The notes: generated by a model from the letters alone, not told the origin. 64,000 nt of DNA from Paenibacillus kyungheensis (GCF_028606985.1 NZ_CP117416.1:3138001-3202000); one strand, 5' to 3'; positions 33,802 to 43,180 are shown, numbered from the stretch's first letter. A program made the numbers and translations.

Positions 33802-34776
33802 ATGAAATATCGTAATTTGGGTCGTACAGGACTAAAAGTTAGTGAGATCAGCCTTGGAAGCTGGTTAACATATGGCACAGCGGCAGAACAGCAAGCAGCC
33901 GATGATTGCGTACGCACTGCTTTTGAATTAGGGATTAATTTTTTCGATACCGCAAACGCTTACAACCGTGGTGAAGGTGAAAAAGCGATTGGAGCGGCTC
34001 TTCGTTCCTATGAACGTTCTAGTTATGTATTGAGCACCAAAGTATTTTTCCCGATGGGCGATGGGCCGAATGACCGCGGATTGTCACGTAAGCATATTAT
34101 GGAACAATGTGAAGCCAGTCTCAAGCGTCTCGGTACAGATTATATCGACGTTTATTTCTGCCATCGATTCGATACAGAGACACCAACGGAAGAAACATTA
34201 CGTGCACTAGATGATCTTACATCACAAGGCAAAATTTTGTATAGTGCTGTAAGTGAATGGACAGCCGCGCAGATCAGTGATGCGGCTCATATTGCGGATC
34301 GTCTACGCTTACGCCCACTTGCGGCTAACCAACCGATTTATAATCTATTTGAGCGTTATATTGAAGATGAAGTTCTAGGTGTATCCGAGCAACATGGATT
34401 GGGACAAGTTGTCTTCTCCCCTCTTGCTCAAGGTATTCTGACAGGTAAATACAAACCAGGTCAAGCACCAGCCGCTGGAACACGCGCAGCCGATGATTCA
34501 GTCAACCATGTTATCAATAGCTATCTACGAGATGATGTACTGGAAGTAGTCGGCAAATTAGATCAATTGGCTCAAAGTATGGATATCAAATTATCGCAAT
34601 TAGCACTTGCCTGGGTTCTTCGTCAACCTGGTGTCAGTTCAGCGATTATCGGTGCTTCCAAGCCTCGTCAGATTCAAGAAAATGTAGAAGCGGTAAATAT
34701 TAGTTTGAGCGAAGATACATTATCACAGATCGATCAGATGATGGAAGATATTCAAGATTTCTCACCGATGCGTTAA
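33802..34776 (+). CDS. Aldo/keto reductase
   Basis: 324 residues from the ATG with GAGGAG 8 bases upstream; an earlier in-frame ATG at 33769 lacks a site. It shows the AKR signature: KYRNLGRTGLKVSEISLG, FFDTANAYNRGEGEKAIG with the catalytic Asp and Tyr, Lys in STKVFFP, His in YFCHRFD, and the NADPH-binding GASKPRQIQENV. It resembles the voltage-gated K-channel beta-subunit-like (Kvbeta/YghZ) branch that reduces small aldehydes and methylglyoxal. Transcribed alone. Confidence 0.92.
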   Translation: MKYRNLGRTGLKVSEISLGSWLTYGTAAEQQAADDCVRTAFELGINFFDTANAYNRGEGEKAIGAALRSYERSSYVLSTKVFFPMGDGPNDRGLSRKHIMEQCEASLKRLGTDYIDVYFCHRFDTETPTEETLRALDDLTSQGKILYSAVSEWTAAQISDAAHIADRLRLRPLAANQPIYNLFERYIEDEVLGVSEQHGLGQVVFSPLAQGILTGKYKPGQAPAAGTRAADDSVNHVINSYLRDDVLEVVGKLDQLAQSMDIKLSQLALAWVLRQPGVSSAIIGASKPRQIQENVEAVNISLSEDTLSQIDQMMEDIQDFSPMR

Positions 34777-34850
34777 TGATATACAGATACATGGGAGTAA
34801 ATCTGAATATGTGAAATAGATCTGATCCATCATTGCTAGGAGGAGAAGAT

Positions 34851-35399
34851 ATGGATAATATTCAGATTGGACAGACGCAGATTGGACTACTTCAAGGAGA
34901 TATTACAGTCCAACACGTTGATGCTATTGTGAATGCTGCTAACTCTAGTCTTCTTGGAGGTGGTGGTGTTGATGGAGCTATTCATCGCGCAGGTGGGTCT
35001 GCTATTCTAGAAGAATGTCAGCAGATTCGTAATCGTCAAGGCGGCTGCCCGACAGGAGAAGCTGTGATCACCACAGCCGGACGCTTGCCAGCCAAGCATG
35101 TTATTCATACGGTAGGCCCGGTATGGAATGGAGGGTCTAACAATGAACGCCAGTTACTGGCTCATTGTTATGTTCACTCTCTTCAGCTAGCAGATGAGCA
35201 TCAGGTTACATCGATTGCTTTTCCTAATATCAGTACAGGGATTTATAATTTCCCCAAAAAAGAAGCAGCTACAATTGCTTTGCAAACAGTAAAAGAGTAT
35301 ATAGAACAACATCCAGACACTACAATACAACAGATCATTTTTGTCTGTTATGATGCAGATAATCTTGCACTGTATCAACAACAAATACAAGCTTTATAG
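34851..35399 (+). CDS. Macrodomain ADP-ribose-binding hydrolase (YmdB/MacroD-like)
   Basis: 182 residues from the ATG after CTAGGAGGAG. Complete macrodomain: [20 protein letters not shown] then [14 protein letters not shown] near residues 40-53, and the second loop [13 protein letters not shown]. These are the MacroD-type catalytic features that hydrolyse O-acetyl-ADP-ribose and remove mono-ADP-ribose from acidic residues. It lies 74 bases after the aldo/keto reductase. With the PARG, NADAR and NrtR-like genes 7-9 kb away it forms part of a broad ADP-ribose-handling set. Confidence 0.93.
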   Translation: MDNIQIGQTQIGLLQGDITVQHVDAIVNAANSSLLGGGGVDGAIHRAGGSAILEECQQIRNRQGGCPTGEAVITTAGRLPAKHVIHTVGPVWNGGSNNERQLLAHCYVHSLQLADEHQVTSIAFPNISTGIYNFPKKEAATIALQTVKEYIEQHPDTTIQQIIFVCYDADNLALYQQQIQAL

Positions 35400-35460
35400 A
35401 TTGATATCATTGTATAGTCAGTACCGATCATCATGAAGAAATATAATCGATCACAGCCAA

Positions 35461-35517
35461 AAAAATACCCTGCTCTTTCTATCACAGTACTTGTCTGTGA
35501 GAAAGAGCAGGGTATTT
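35461..35517. terminator. Long bidirectional terminator
   Basis: An 18-bp stem (AAATACCCTGCTCTTTCT with AGAAAGAGCAGGGTATTT) is extended by CACAG/CTGTG across a 2-nt bulge. It separates the convergent macrodomain and deacetylase genes. The stem is longer than usual and almost perfect. Confidence 0.85.
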
Positions 35518-35534
35518 GTGTACATTAGCTATAA

Positions 35535-36296
35535 TTAACGTTCGTCATTCCAGAAATTGACCGGATGGTTTTGTTTGCTTAGTATTTTGAACGTATAACC
35601 ATCTTTTTTCAACGTTTCTAATACTAATGGCAATACTTTAAGTGTAGCAGGTTGATCATGCATCAATACAACAGGAGCTGTACCACGTTTTTCTACAGAA
35701 TTGACCTGACTCATAATATTTTTGTAGACACGTTGATGATCTTTTTTGTATTTCCAATCCAATGAATCTACATTCCAATCCCATAGATGGAAGCCACCTT
35801 GATTCAGCATCACATCACGATAACCTTGTTTCATATAAGGCTTACTACCATAAGGCGTACGCACAAGACTGGTACGAACACCAGCTACTTCATACAGACT
35901 TTCGTTTGCATCACGCATTTCTTTATAAGCACTGAATGGTGAATTATAGAATTTTTTGACAACATGAGTAACTCCATGCAATCCCAGTCCATTGCCTTCT
36001 TTTACAATACGCTTGGTTGCTGTCTGATACTGTTCCATATGCGGTCCTAACATAAAGAATGTTGCTTTAGCATCGTATTTGTCCAATATATCTAGCAATT
36101 GCATTGTATGCGCTGTTGGGCCATCATCAAATGTTAGATAAATAACTTTTTCTGCTTTCTCAGAACGTGTAGTACTTTGACTCTTTGTAGCATTTTTGCT
36201 TGTGTGTGCACTGGCTACCACAGTTTGTGTAGCGAATTGCGGAATCAACAATCCAATTAAAATCGTAACTAACATCCATTTTTGATAACGTGACAT
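35535..36296 (-). CDS. Secreted polysaccharide deacetylase (NodB/PdaA-like)
   Basis: 253 residues. Signal peptide about 1-28. NodB domain with motif 1 YLTFDDGPT (catalytic Asp and metal Asp), motif 2 GLHGVTHV (metal His residues) and motif 3 RTPYGSKP. It should remove N-acetyl groups from peptidoglycan or chitin-like polymers at the cell surface. Single gene; ribosome site GGGAGAGGGA. Peptidoglycan as substrate is the usual role in Bacillales but is not provable here. Confidence 0.92.
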   Translation of the reverse strand: MSRYQKWMLVTILIGLLIPQFATQTVVASAHTSKNATKSQSTTRSEKAEKVIYLTFDDGPTAHTMQLLDILDKYDAKATFFMLGPHMEQYQTATKRIVKEGNGLGLHGVTHVVKKFYNSPFSAYKEMRDANESLYEVAGVRTSLVRTPYGSKPYMKQGYRDVMLNQGGFHLWDWNVDSLDWKYKKDHQRVYKNIMSQVNSVEKRGTAPVVLMHDQPATLKVLPLVLETLKKDGYTFKILSKQNHPVNFWNDER

Positions 36297-36465
36297 AATA
36301 ATGTTTCCCTCTCCCTTATCTTATGTACTTTCGACATCTCTCGTCATTATTATATCTAATATGCGCAATACAATTCATCCTTCAATAGCTACTTTCAGAT
36401 CACATTTTTGTTACGATTGATAAAAACAAAAAACAATTTCGTAAATTTATCTGTTATAAAATGCA

Positions 36466-36500
36466 CAAAAAGACTACATTTTTACCTGTAGCCCTTTTTG
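36466..36500. terminator. Terminator after the AlkD-like gene
   Basis: AAAAAG-CTACA pairs with TGTAG-CTTTTT around an 8-nt loop with small internal mismatches. A and T runs flank it on both sides. Confidence 0.7.
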
Positions 36501-36533
36501 ATCGTATGATATTTATTACTTGTGTAGCTGTAT

Positions 36534-37217
36534 TTATGACTGTGCTGATTTGCGTTTCATCAGGCGTATCTTTGTTTTGGTATCGGAATCTATTCGATAT
36601 GATTCGGTTATTTTCTGTAACGCTTTATTGTACGTAAATATATCTAAGTGATTATGTTGCAAATAATCCATCGTCGGTTCAGGCAAATGAATATAACAGA
36701 TCGAGATCGCCCATGCGACAGCCATTTTGACATAATATCCGTTATGCTCAATCCGATCCAAGCGTTCCAATACTTCTTGAATATAGACATCATCTACATA
36801 ATACGTCAGTAACATCACGACTGCGAAGCGAACTTCATATTCATGCTCAGAAGAAAGATAAGGTGTAATGAAATTCCATACTTGTTGCTGATGGAATGTC
36901 GTACATTTTAGCCCACCACAGAATCGATCACATACAGACCAATTATCAATTTTCGGTAAAAATGAAGTGATATATTGTAATCGTTCATCAATATCCATCT
37001 CTGCATACCCGATGACCATTCCTTGTAGCATCACTTCTTCAAAATATTCCTGCTCTGCTTCTTGTAAATACGTACGCCAATCGGCTTTGGCAATATGCTG
37101 AGCCATGATCCGCAACTGCGGTATACGTACTCCTAATATGTTTGTAATTGTGGGTAGCAAGCTTGATGCAAATTTCTGATAATCATGATCTACTTTAGCT
37201 AGTATTTGCTCGCGAAT
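36534..37217 (-). CDS. AlkD-like DNA alkylation-repair glycosylase, apparent ATT start
   Basis: 227 residues if it begins at the ATT at 37215-37217. HEAT-like repeat fold of PF08713: KFASSLLPTITNILGVRIPQ then VMLQGMVIGY, FLPKIDNWSVCDRFCGGLK and VRFAVVMLLTYY. These cues match family members that excise 3- and 7-alkylpurines. The N-terminal helix needs 19 codons upstream of the TTG at 37160, and in that stretch there is no ATG, GTG or TTG after the in-frame stop. A perfect AAGGAGG sits 7 bases before the third ATT. So the start is probably ATT, as in infC. It lies behind adaA-adaB. Confidence 0.85.
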   Translation of the reverse strand: MREQILAKVDHDYQKFASSLLPTITNILGVRIPQLRIMAQHIAKADWRTYLQEAEQEYFEEVMLQGMVIGYAEMDIDERLQYITSFLPKIDNWSVCDRFCGGLKCTTFHQQQVWNFITPYLSSEHEYEVRFAVVMLLTYYVDDVYIQEVLERLDRIEHNGYYVKMAVAWAISICYIHLPEPTMDYLQHNHLDIFTYNKALQKITESYRIDSDTKTKIRLMKRKSAQS

Positions 37218-37313
37218 AATAATACCTCCTTGATAACATTGGATAATCTAACCGAACGATCATTTAAAACTCCAATTTATTTGATAGTACAAAAAGATAG
37301 CTTAGACGTATAC

Positions 37314-37874
37314 CTATATTGTTTTCCCTACTGGAAGCAGTTCTTTTTCCAAATCCAATAACGTTGTTTTCATATCCAATCCTCCGCGATATCCTGTTAA
37401 TGCTCCACCTTTTCCAATGACCCGGTGACAAGGAATCGTTATTAAAAAAGGATTCGCTCCGATTGCTGCTCCAACTGCACGTACTGCCGCTGGTCGTCCG
37501 ATATGCTTAGCGATATCCGAGTATGACCATGTCTGTCCATAAGGAATCTGCAATAATGCTTGCCACACTTGTAATTGAAAAGGAGTCCCTTGAAAATCAT
37601 GAGCAATCGTGAATTGTTGACGCTCTCCCTGTAGATATTGAATCAATTGCTCGGCATATGGTTCTAGCTTCTGCTTATCTTCGACTAGAACACTTCCAGT
37701 CCGTCTAGTGTGTATCCATGTCTCCATTTCTGCAAAAGGTTGACCTTGCGAGCCTACATAACATAGTCCATTGCTTGAGGCTGCAATATAGAATTGCCAT
37801 AGATGGTGATTGATCTGTGTCCAGTAGATAGTGGGCTGAGCTAGATCTTTATTTCTATTGTCTGTTGTTGTCAT
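37314..37874 (-). CDS. adaB: Methylated-DNA--protein-cysteine S-methyltransferase
   Basis: 186 residues. The active-site PCHRVIG gives the acceptor Cys149, and the DNA-binding helix segment GRPAAVRAVGAAIGANP precedes it. It removes O6-alkyl groups from guanine in a single suicidal transfer. The gene starts 5 bases after adaA, the arrangement of the Bacillus adaptive-response operon, so induction by methylated AdaA is expected. Ribosome site AAAGGAG. Confidence 0.93.
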   Translation of the reverse strand: MTTTDNRNKDLAQPTIYWTQINHHLWQFYIAASSNGLCYVGSQGQPFAEMETWIHTRRTGSVLVEDKQKLEPYAEQLIQYLQGERQQFTIAHDFQGTPFQLQVWQALLQIPYGQTWSYSDIAKHIGRPAAVRAVGAAIGANPFLITIPCHRVIGKGGALTGYRGGLDMKTTLLDLEKELLPVGKTI

Positions 37875-37879
37875 AAACT

Positions 37880-38482
37880 CTACTCTCCTTTTACTGATTG
37901 GTCAGCATGATGCTGTTTGCGATATTGTGCGGGCGTGATGCCGATTTTCTTTTTGAATAAAGTAACAAAGTATGAAGTGTTCGGTATGCCTATATTCAAT
38001 CCGATCGCAGTCATACTATGATTCGTAGTGATCAATTCCTGACAGGCTTGATTAATACGACAACGCTGAATATATTCTACCGGCGTAATATTCATTACTT
38101 TTTTGAATGTACGATGTAAATGATACGGGCTACCATGACCTATCTCTGCTAATCCATGTAATGTTAATGGCTCTGTATAATGCTGATCGATATATTGTGT
38201 AATGACAGCGATCCACTCCTGATCAGGTAATCGTTCTCCTGTAGGCTTGCACCGTTTGCAAGGACGATACTGAGCAATAAGCGCTTGATCGGGATCTGCA
38301 AAAATAGTTACATTCTGTGGTCGAGGTGCTTTCGATTTACAAGAAGGACGGCAAAATATGCCTGTCGTCCGCACTGCATACCAAAACTGACCATCATATG
38401 AAGAATCATTATTAACAATCGCTTGCCATTGTTCGGTAGTGATATGTGGACTATCTGTTATATGCGTTGCAGTATCATTCAT
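37880..38482 (-). CDS. adaA: AdaA methylphosphotriester methyltransferase and AraC activator
   Basis: 200 residues. N-terminal Ada zinc domain with Cys44 and Cys48 (GIFCRPSCKSK) and Cys75/Cys78 (YRPCKRCKP); the first is the methyl acceptor from DNA phosphotriesters. C-terminal AraC double helix-turn-helix (EPLTLHGLAEIGHGSPYHLH, then IGIPNTSYFVTLFKKKIG). Methylation turns the protein into an activator of its own operon. It heads adaA-adaB, with the AlkD-like gene 97 bases beyond. Confidence 0.94.
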   Translation of the reverse strand: MNDTATHITDSPHITTEQWQAIVNNDSSYDGQFWYAVRTTGIFCRPSCKSKAPRPQNVTIFADPDQALIAQYRPCKRCKPTGERLPDQEWIAVITQYIDQHYTEPLTLHGLAEIGHGSPYHLHRTFKKVMNITPVEYIQRCRINQACQELITTNHSMTAIGLNIGIPNTSYFVTLFKKKIGITPAQYRKQHHADQSVKGE

Positions 38483-38596
38483 CGCTTTTCACCTCTACCT
38501 GTAGTATATCTGTTGAATATGTATTTGTACGCTGTTTGGAATGTAAAAGCAAGATAACAACATTTTAAGATAGATAATACCTATTCAGCAAGATAG

Positions 38597-38635
38597 CAAA
38601 AAAAGCACCCCGTTCGTAAAGAACGGAATGCTTTG
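38597..38635 (-). terminator. Terminator of the YceI-like gene
   Basis: On the minus strand AAAGCA-CCGTTC pairs with GAACGG-TGCTTT (2-nt internal mismatch) around TTTAC, then TTTTTT. Confidence 0.85.
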
Positions 38636-38647
38636 GACGTGATTGAC

Positions 38648-39355
38648 TTATTTGTCTAATGTTAATTCCAGTTGAACACCAATATCATTTTGGGTACTCA
38701 ATACTACCGAGTGAGGATTTTTCATACCAAAATCTTCAAACGTTACTGTTGTTGTACCGGATAGTAGAATTTGTCCACCTTGATATACGGCTTTACCTGC
38801 AACCGTTACATCTTTATCAATACCTTTAACAGTTAATGTACCTTTCATTGTAAAATCGTTAGTAGCGCCTTCTGTCCATGTTGTTGGCAAGCCTTCAAAA
38901 GAAGTAGCTTTGAAAGTCGCTTGTGGGAACTTGGCAACATCGAAGAAATCAGCTTCTTTCACATGCTCATCACGTTGAGCTGTTCCTGAATCAATCGCGC
39001 TCATATCGATTTGTCCTTCAGCTACCATTTTGGTAGGATCGTCTACATTCACTGTCCAGTTACCCGTTACTTTGTTATCTACAAAGTTTACTGTTTCCTG
39101 TGAAGTCGTTACAGAGAAGTATACTTTAGAAGAATCGGTATTGATTTTCCAATCGCCATTCAGTTGGTCTCCTGCTACACTTGCGCCAGATGCTGCTGTT
39201 CCGCTAGCTTCAGTAGAAGTGTTTGTCGCTGGAATAACTTGCTCAATAGCTACTTTGTTCCCCATATAACTCTTCATAAATTGATAGCCACCAATCGCCA
39301 CGATCACTACTACAATAGCAACGATAATGAGGATATTTCTTGTTTTTTTATTCAT
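38648..39355 (-). CDS. Membrane-anchored YceI-family lipocalin-like protein
   Basis: 235 residues. One N-terminal membrane helix (NILIIVAIVVVIVAIGGYQF), a Ser/Thr/Ala linker to about 65, then a YceI beta-barrel with WKINTDSSKVYFSV, RDEHVKEADFFDVAKFPQAT and an ending ending in V.LELTLDK. YceI proteins bind isoprenoid-like lipids such as quinones. It is divergent from a two-component system 217 bases away, which may control it. The lipid ligand is inferred from family. Confidence 0.9.
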   Translation of the reverse strand: MNKKTRNILIIVAIVVVIVAIGGYQFMKSYMGNKVAIEQVIPATNTSTEASGTAASGASVAGDQLNGDWKINTDSSKVYFSVTTSQETVNFVDNKVTGNWTVNVDDPTKMVAEGQIDMSAIDSGTAQRDEHVKEADFFDVAKFPQATFKATSFEGLPTTWTEGATNDFTMKGTLTVKGIDKDVTVAGKAVYQGGQILLSGTTTVTFEDFGMKNPHSVVLSTQNDIGVQLELTLDK

Positions 39356-39572
39356 GATTTTGATCTCCTTTTATAAATGCTTCTTAATATCCTTATCTTA
39401 AACGGCGAATGTGTCGAGAAGATGTCCAAATGTACAAGAAGTAGAAAAAAATAAAGATTATTATAAATCCACTTGATAGTTAAAGAACGGTAGGTACAAT
39501 AAGTAGACAACAGATAATGTACTTATTAAAATATAGTCCATGCTAAACGTAGATATAAGGAGCCTTTGAAAT

Positions 39573-40256
39573 ATGAACTTAATACTTATCGTAGAAGATG
39601 AAGAAGGTATTGCCCGCGTTCTATCTGCTTATTTGAAAAAAGCAGGGTTTGAAACGTTGCGCGCTGCCGATGGTCATCAAGCATTAGAACTATTCAATTC
39701 CTCTTCCCCTGCACTGGTGATACTGGATATTATGTTGCCAGGAATGGATGGCTGGGAGTTGCTCAAAATGATTCGTAGTAAAAGTGCTTGTCCGGTGATT
39801 ATGCTGACTGCACGTGACGATATTCAAGACCGACTCACTGGACTTGATGGTGGAGCCGATGATTATATGACCAAGCCTTTTATGCCTGAAGAAGTAGTAG
39901 CTAGAGTAAATGCTGTACTACGTCGTCGTCCACACTGGAATGATGGCATCAGCAAACGTAATTTCGGAAATCTGGTGATTGATATGGCAGCCAAACGTGT
40001 GTATTTGAATGGTGCTGAAGTGGCACTTAGTCCACGCGATTTATCGTTGTTACTTTTTTTATCAGAGCATCCGAACCGTACCTTTACTCGTGATCACTTG
40101 ATTGAACAGGTCTGGGGAATGGATTACGACGGAAGTGATCGAGCAGTCGATCTATCTGTCAAACGATTGCGTCAGTCACTTTCTCACTGGTCATCGCAAA
40201 CAGGTGAACTTCGAACATTGCGCGGAATGGGGTATCAATTTTGGCTAAGCGAATAA
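39573..40256 (+). CDS. OmpR/PhoB-family response regulator
   Basis: 227 residues. Receiver with Asp52 (VILDIMLPGMDG) and conserved Lys in DDYMTKPFMPEE; winged-helix domain at about 130-225 (LSPRDLSLLLFLSEHPNRTF, VDLSVKRLRQSL, RGMGYQF). It overlaps the kinase start by 16 bases. Targets unknown; the divergent YceI gene is the nearest candidate. Confidence 0.93.
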   Translation: MNLILIVEDEEGIARVLSAYLKKAGFETLRAADGHQALELFNSSSPALVILDIMLPGMDGWELLKMIRSKSACPVIMLTARDDIQDRLTGLDGGADDYMTKPFMPEEVVARVNAVLRRRPHWNDGISKRNFGNLVIDMAAKRVYLNGAEVALSPRDLSLLLFLSEHPNRTFTRDHLIEQVWGMDYDGSDRAVDLSVKRLRQSLSHWSSQTGELRTLRGMGYQFWLSE

Positions 40257-41641
40257 AAAAATCAAAACAAACATCTATTTTATCGTATTGGACGATTCGT
40301 TATTTTATTATTTTATGTATCGGATTGTTGATTATTGCTACGGCTGCGGTCTATTGGGTTCGAGATACAGCGATGGATAGTCGCCTAAAAACAGCAGGTT
40401 TACTCGGTCAAGAAGTTGCTGATCGGGTCACATCTGCTAATGGAACAATAGTTATTCCGAATAAGCTGGATAAGATTATTGATAATCGGCTGAAATTTTT
40501 TAATTTGGATGAATATATGTGTATTATGATTGCGAATGAAAAAGGTCAGTTCTTATTCTCTATGCCTAATCTTCCGCAAGATAAACTAAGTAAAAAGTTA
40601 ACGCCTGATCTTTCTGAACCGACAGATAATCGGTATATGGCTGTGAACACTCCTATTTACAATGATCAAGGAGTCAAGATTGGACAGGTGACGTTACTTC
40701 AATCCAAAAAGTCTCTTACGTATAGCCCTAATGAAATTGTGTTAGTAGTGGTTCTGTTAAGTACGCTTATTATCTCAGGCTGGCTAACGATCTACTGGTT
40801 ATCTCGCAAATTATCCCGACCGATCCAATTAGTAGCCAATGCAGCCAAACAGATTCGTGCAGGTAACTACGATGTGAATTTGCAAATAGATACGAAAGAA
40901 CAAGAAATCACAGAGCTGGTACAGTCTTTCGAAGAAATGGCACAGCGATTGAAACAGTTAGAAGAATGGCGCGCTCTATCTCTAGCCGGTGTCACCCATG
41001 AATTAAAAACACCTGTTACCTCGATCAAAGGTCTGGTGATGGCTGTACGAGAAGAAGTGGTCACTCAAGATGAAGCCAAAGAATTTCTTGATATTGCGCT
41101 CAAAGAATCAGAGCGTATGGAGCGTATGATTGCAGACTTACTGGATTATAATGCTTTTACTTCTGGTAGTGTAGAGATTCAGAGTGATCGGTTACACTTG
41201 CAACTGCTCATCTCCGAGATTGCTTATCAATGGAAATTAACACATGAATCGTATCCAGTCGATATGGTTCTCGATCTGCCTGAAGAACCACTTTATACGA
41301 TGGGCGACTCTTTACGGATTCAGCAAATCTTTGTGAATCTGCTTAATAATGGATTACAGGCTGTGGATAAAAGTATACCGATTCAATTCCGTATTCGGAT
41401 GTATGCGGAACAGCAATATATTCATGTAGAAGTAACCGATAATGGTACAGGCGTAGCCCCTGAAGATCAGTCTCATATTTTCGAACGCTTTTATCGGGGA
41501 GATCGCAAAAAGCGTAGTGTGCGTGGCTTAGGATTAGGGCTTACTTACAGTCAATTGTTAGCCCGTGCTCAAGGTGGCGAATTGCGATTGCGTCAGAGTT
41601 CTTCGTCAGGCAGTACATTTGCTTTACAATTGCCAAGATAA
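40241..41641 (+). CDS. Sensor histidine kinase (HAMP, HisKA)
   Basis: 466 residues from the TTG at 40241. TM1 about 21-40, a ~120-residue extracytoplasmic domain, TM2 about 166-186, HAMP, phospho-acceptor His253 in GVTHELKTPVTS, and ATPase boxes NLLNNGLQAV, DNGTGVAP, GLGLGLTYSQ. GGGG at about 40228 can act as ribosome site, and translation is coupled to the regulator. The stimulus is not known; a cell-envelope signal is plausible. Confidence 0.92.
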   Translation: MAKRIKKSKQTSILSYWTIRYFIILCIGLLIIATAAVYWVRDTAMDSRLKTAGLLGQEVADRVTSANGTIVIPNKLDKIIDNRLKFFNLDEYMCIMIANEKGQFLFSMPNLPQDKLSKKLTPDLSEPTDNRYMAVNTPIYNDQGVKIGQVTLLQSKKSLTYSPNEIVLVVVLLSTLIISGWLTIYWLSRKLSRPIQLVANAAKQIRAGNYDVNLQIDTKEQEITELVQSFEEMAQRLKQLEEWRALSLAGVTHELKTPVTSIKGLVMAVREEVVTQDEAKEFLDIALKESERMERMIADLLDYNAFTSGSVEIQSDRLHLQLLISEIAYQWKLTHESYPVDMVLDLPEEPLYTMGDSLRIQQIFVNLLNNGLQAVDKSIPIQFRIRMYAEQQYIHVEVTDNGTGVAPEDQSHIFERFYRGDRKKRSVRGLGLGLTYSQLLARAQGGELRLRQSSSSGSTFALQLPR

Positions 41642-41698
41642 ATAAACAGCCGATATTATCGAGTTTTTTATAATCATTCAATATCTATGTATACAATG

Positions 41699-41746
41699 AA
41701 AAAAGGAACCTTGACTCTCTGCGAAGAGGACAAAGGTTCCTTTTTA
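41699..41746. terminator. Bidirectional terminator
   Basis: AAAAAGGAACCTT and AAGGTTCCTTTTT pair perfectly around a 21-nt loop that holds a smaller CTCT/AGAG stem. It separates the convergent kinase and Excalibur genes. Confidence 0.88.
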
Positions 41747-41770
41747 TTTTTTATATGGAAAAGGAATAAA

Positions 41771-42022
41771 CTATTCGCAAGCGACTCCATCTTTATCACG
41801 ATCTAATTTTTTGCTATATCCCGGTTGTCCTTTGTATAAAGGAGCTTTTCCTGCTTTGCGAACAGCACTACAGTTTTTGTAATATACTGTTTTGGATTTG
41901 GTAGCTACATAACTTCCAGCTTGACTGGATTGTGCTTGTACTGTTGGTGCAACGGCTACTGTTAATCCTGCTAGCAAAGATAATGCAATTAATCCTGAAC
42001 ATGCTTTGTTCATTTTTTTCAT
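41771..42022 (-). CDS. Secreted Excalibur calcium-binding-domain protein
   Basis: 83 residues. Signal peptide about 1-30 (cut near AQA). The mature part is almost only an Excalibur domain (PF05901): YYKNCSAVRKAGKAPLYKG, then DRDKDGVACE, an EF-hand-like calcium loop with two cysteines able to bond. Exported; likely cell-surface or extracellular. No nuclease or other domain is attached. Ribosome site AAGGGG. Confidence 0.9.
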   Translation of the reverse strand: MKKMNKACSGLIALSLLAGLTVAVAPTVQAQSSQAGSYVATKSKTVYYKNCSAVRKAGKAPLYKGQPGYSKKLDRDKDGVACE

Positions 42023-42135
42023 GAGTATACCCCTTCGCTTATGAAATATTATTTTATACTTTTTTGGTACTATATGGATTATATCGGATAGTTATCTAAA
42101 TTGGTTAGTTTATGTTATAAGTTATTTTTTCATAG

Positions 42136-42180
42136 CAAAAAGCGTACCTTATGAATAATCTATTCAAGTACGCTTTTATA
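42136..42180 (-). terminator. Terminator of the PARG-like gene
   Basis: AAAAGCGTAC pairs with GTACGCTTTT around a 20-nt loop. On the minus strand it is followed by TTTTGC and further Ts. It closes the ADP-ribose cluster. Confidence 0.7.
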
Positions 42181-42216
42181 TAAGAAATAAGTTAACTTTG
42201 TGCGATTTTATTATGT

Positions 42217-43158
42217 TCATGCTTTAAATATTTTTTCAAAAGCTTGAATTACTTGCTGATCTTTGGAACGATCATAGACTGCGAAAATAATCTGTTTGAA
42301 CAATAAAGCATACTTTTCTTCTAGTAGCACCTGACGGAACCACGTTGCCACTTCATACGGATCATTACGGAATACACCGCATCCGAAAGCTCCTAATACC
42401 AGATATTCATTGCCCTGCTCTGCCGCTACAGCTAAAATATATCGAATCCGCTCTAACATGACTGTGCCGATCTGGTCTACATGTTCAGGTTCTCTTTCTC
42501 TAACTACCCCTGCATTTACAGCCGGTGCCGTAATGATAGATACTTGATAGGTCTGTGCTCTCAGCGAACCGCCGTCTTCCCGAAAGACCGTTACCTGTGG
42601 CGAGTAGATCATATAATCAGAGTACAGACAACTTTTTTGCTGTCGATTATAGTTATACATTTCAGTCATCTGAATCTGGCTAGGATAAAGGGAAGATGAA
42701 CGAGCTAGACTTTCTTCTTGTGCCTGACTTCCTCCTAGAAATCCACCACCTGGATTACGTGCAGAAGCAAAATTGAGACAAGCAACTTTATCACGTCGTT
42801 GTCTCATGGTGAGTTGTTCGACTGCTTTGAGCGTTGAATATGGGTTTACAATAATCTTTGACGCACAGCGCTCATCATCCGACAATGACGACTCTTCCGG
42901 TTGTAATGACTCTGCTGTATATGGACTTTTGATGTCATTTGTATGTTGTACAAGAGTGTTGATCTTTGCGACTGCTTTTTCTTTGACTGTTGGTAATTTT
43001 TCAGGTGTATACAGAACAGAATTGTTGATAGTATATTCAACTTCTGATTTGATATCAACCTGTTTACCTGATAGGACTTTGTAATGACCTCGTTCTAAAA
43101 TATCTAATGTTTCCTGCGCCCATTTGGAGCGGATTTCTCGTGATGTCATGATTGGCAA
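42217..43158 (-). CDS. Microbial-type poly/mono-ADP-ribose glycohydrolase (TIGR02452)
   Basis: 313 residues. The signature GGG-X-QEE is present: NPGGGFLGGSQAQEESLARS at about 138-157, with the catalytic Glu pair. The macrodomain fold end ILGAFGCGVFRNDPYEVA and an N-terminal helical cap (REIRSKWAQETLDIL) complete the family (PF10021). It should cleave ADP-ribose chains or terminal units. It lies 22 bases after the NADAR gene in a three-gene operon headed by an NrtR-like regulator. Confidence 0.9.
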   Translation of the reverse strand: MPIMTSREIRSKWAQETLDILERGHYKVLSGKQVDIKSEVEYTINNSVLYTPEKLPTVKEKAVAKINTLVQHTNDIKSPYTAESLQPEESSLSDDERCASKIIVNPYSTLKAVEQLTMRQRRDKVACLNFASARNPGGGFLGGSQAQEESLARSSSLYPSQIQMTEMYNYNRQQKSCLYSDYMIYSPQVTVFREDGGSLRAQTYQVSIITAPAVNAGVVREREPEHVDQIGTVMLERIRYILAVAAEQGNEYLVLGAFGCGVFRNDPYEVATWFRQVLLEEKYALLFKQIIFAVYDRSKDQQVIQAFEKIFKA

Positions 43159-43180
43159 CTCCTTACTTCTCTTTTTCTAG

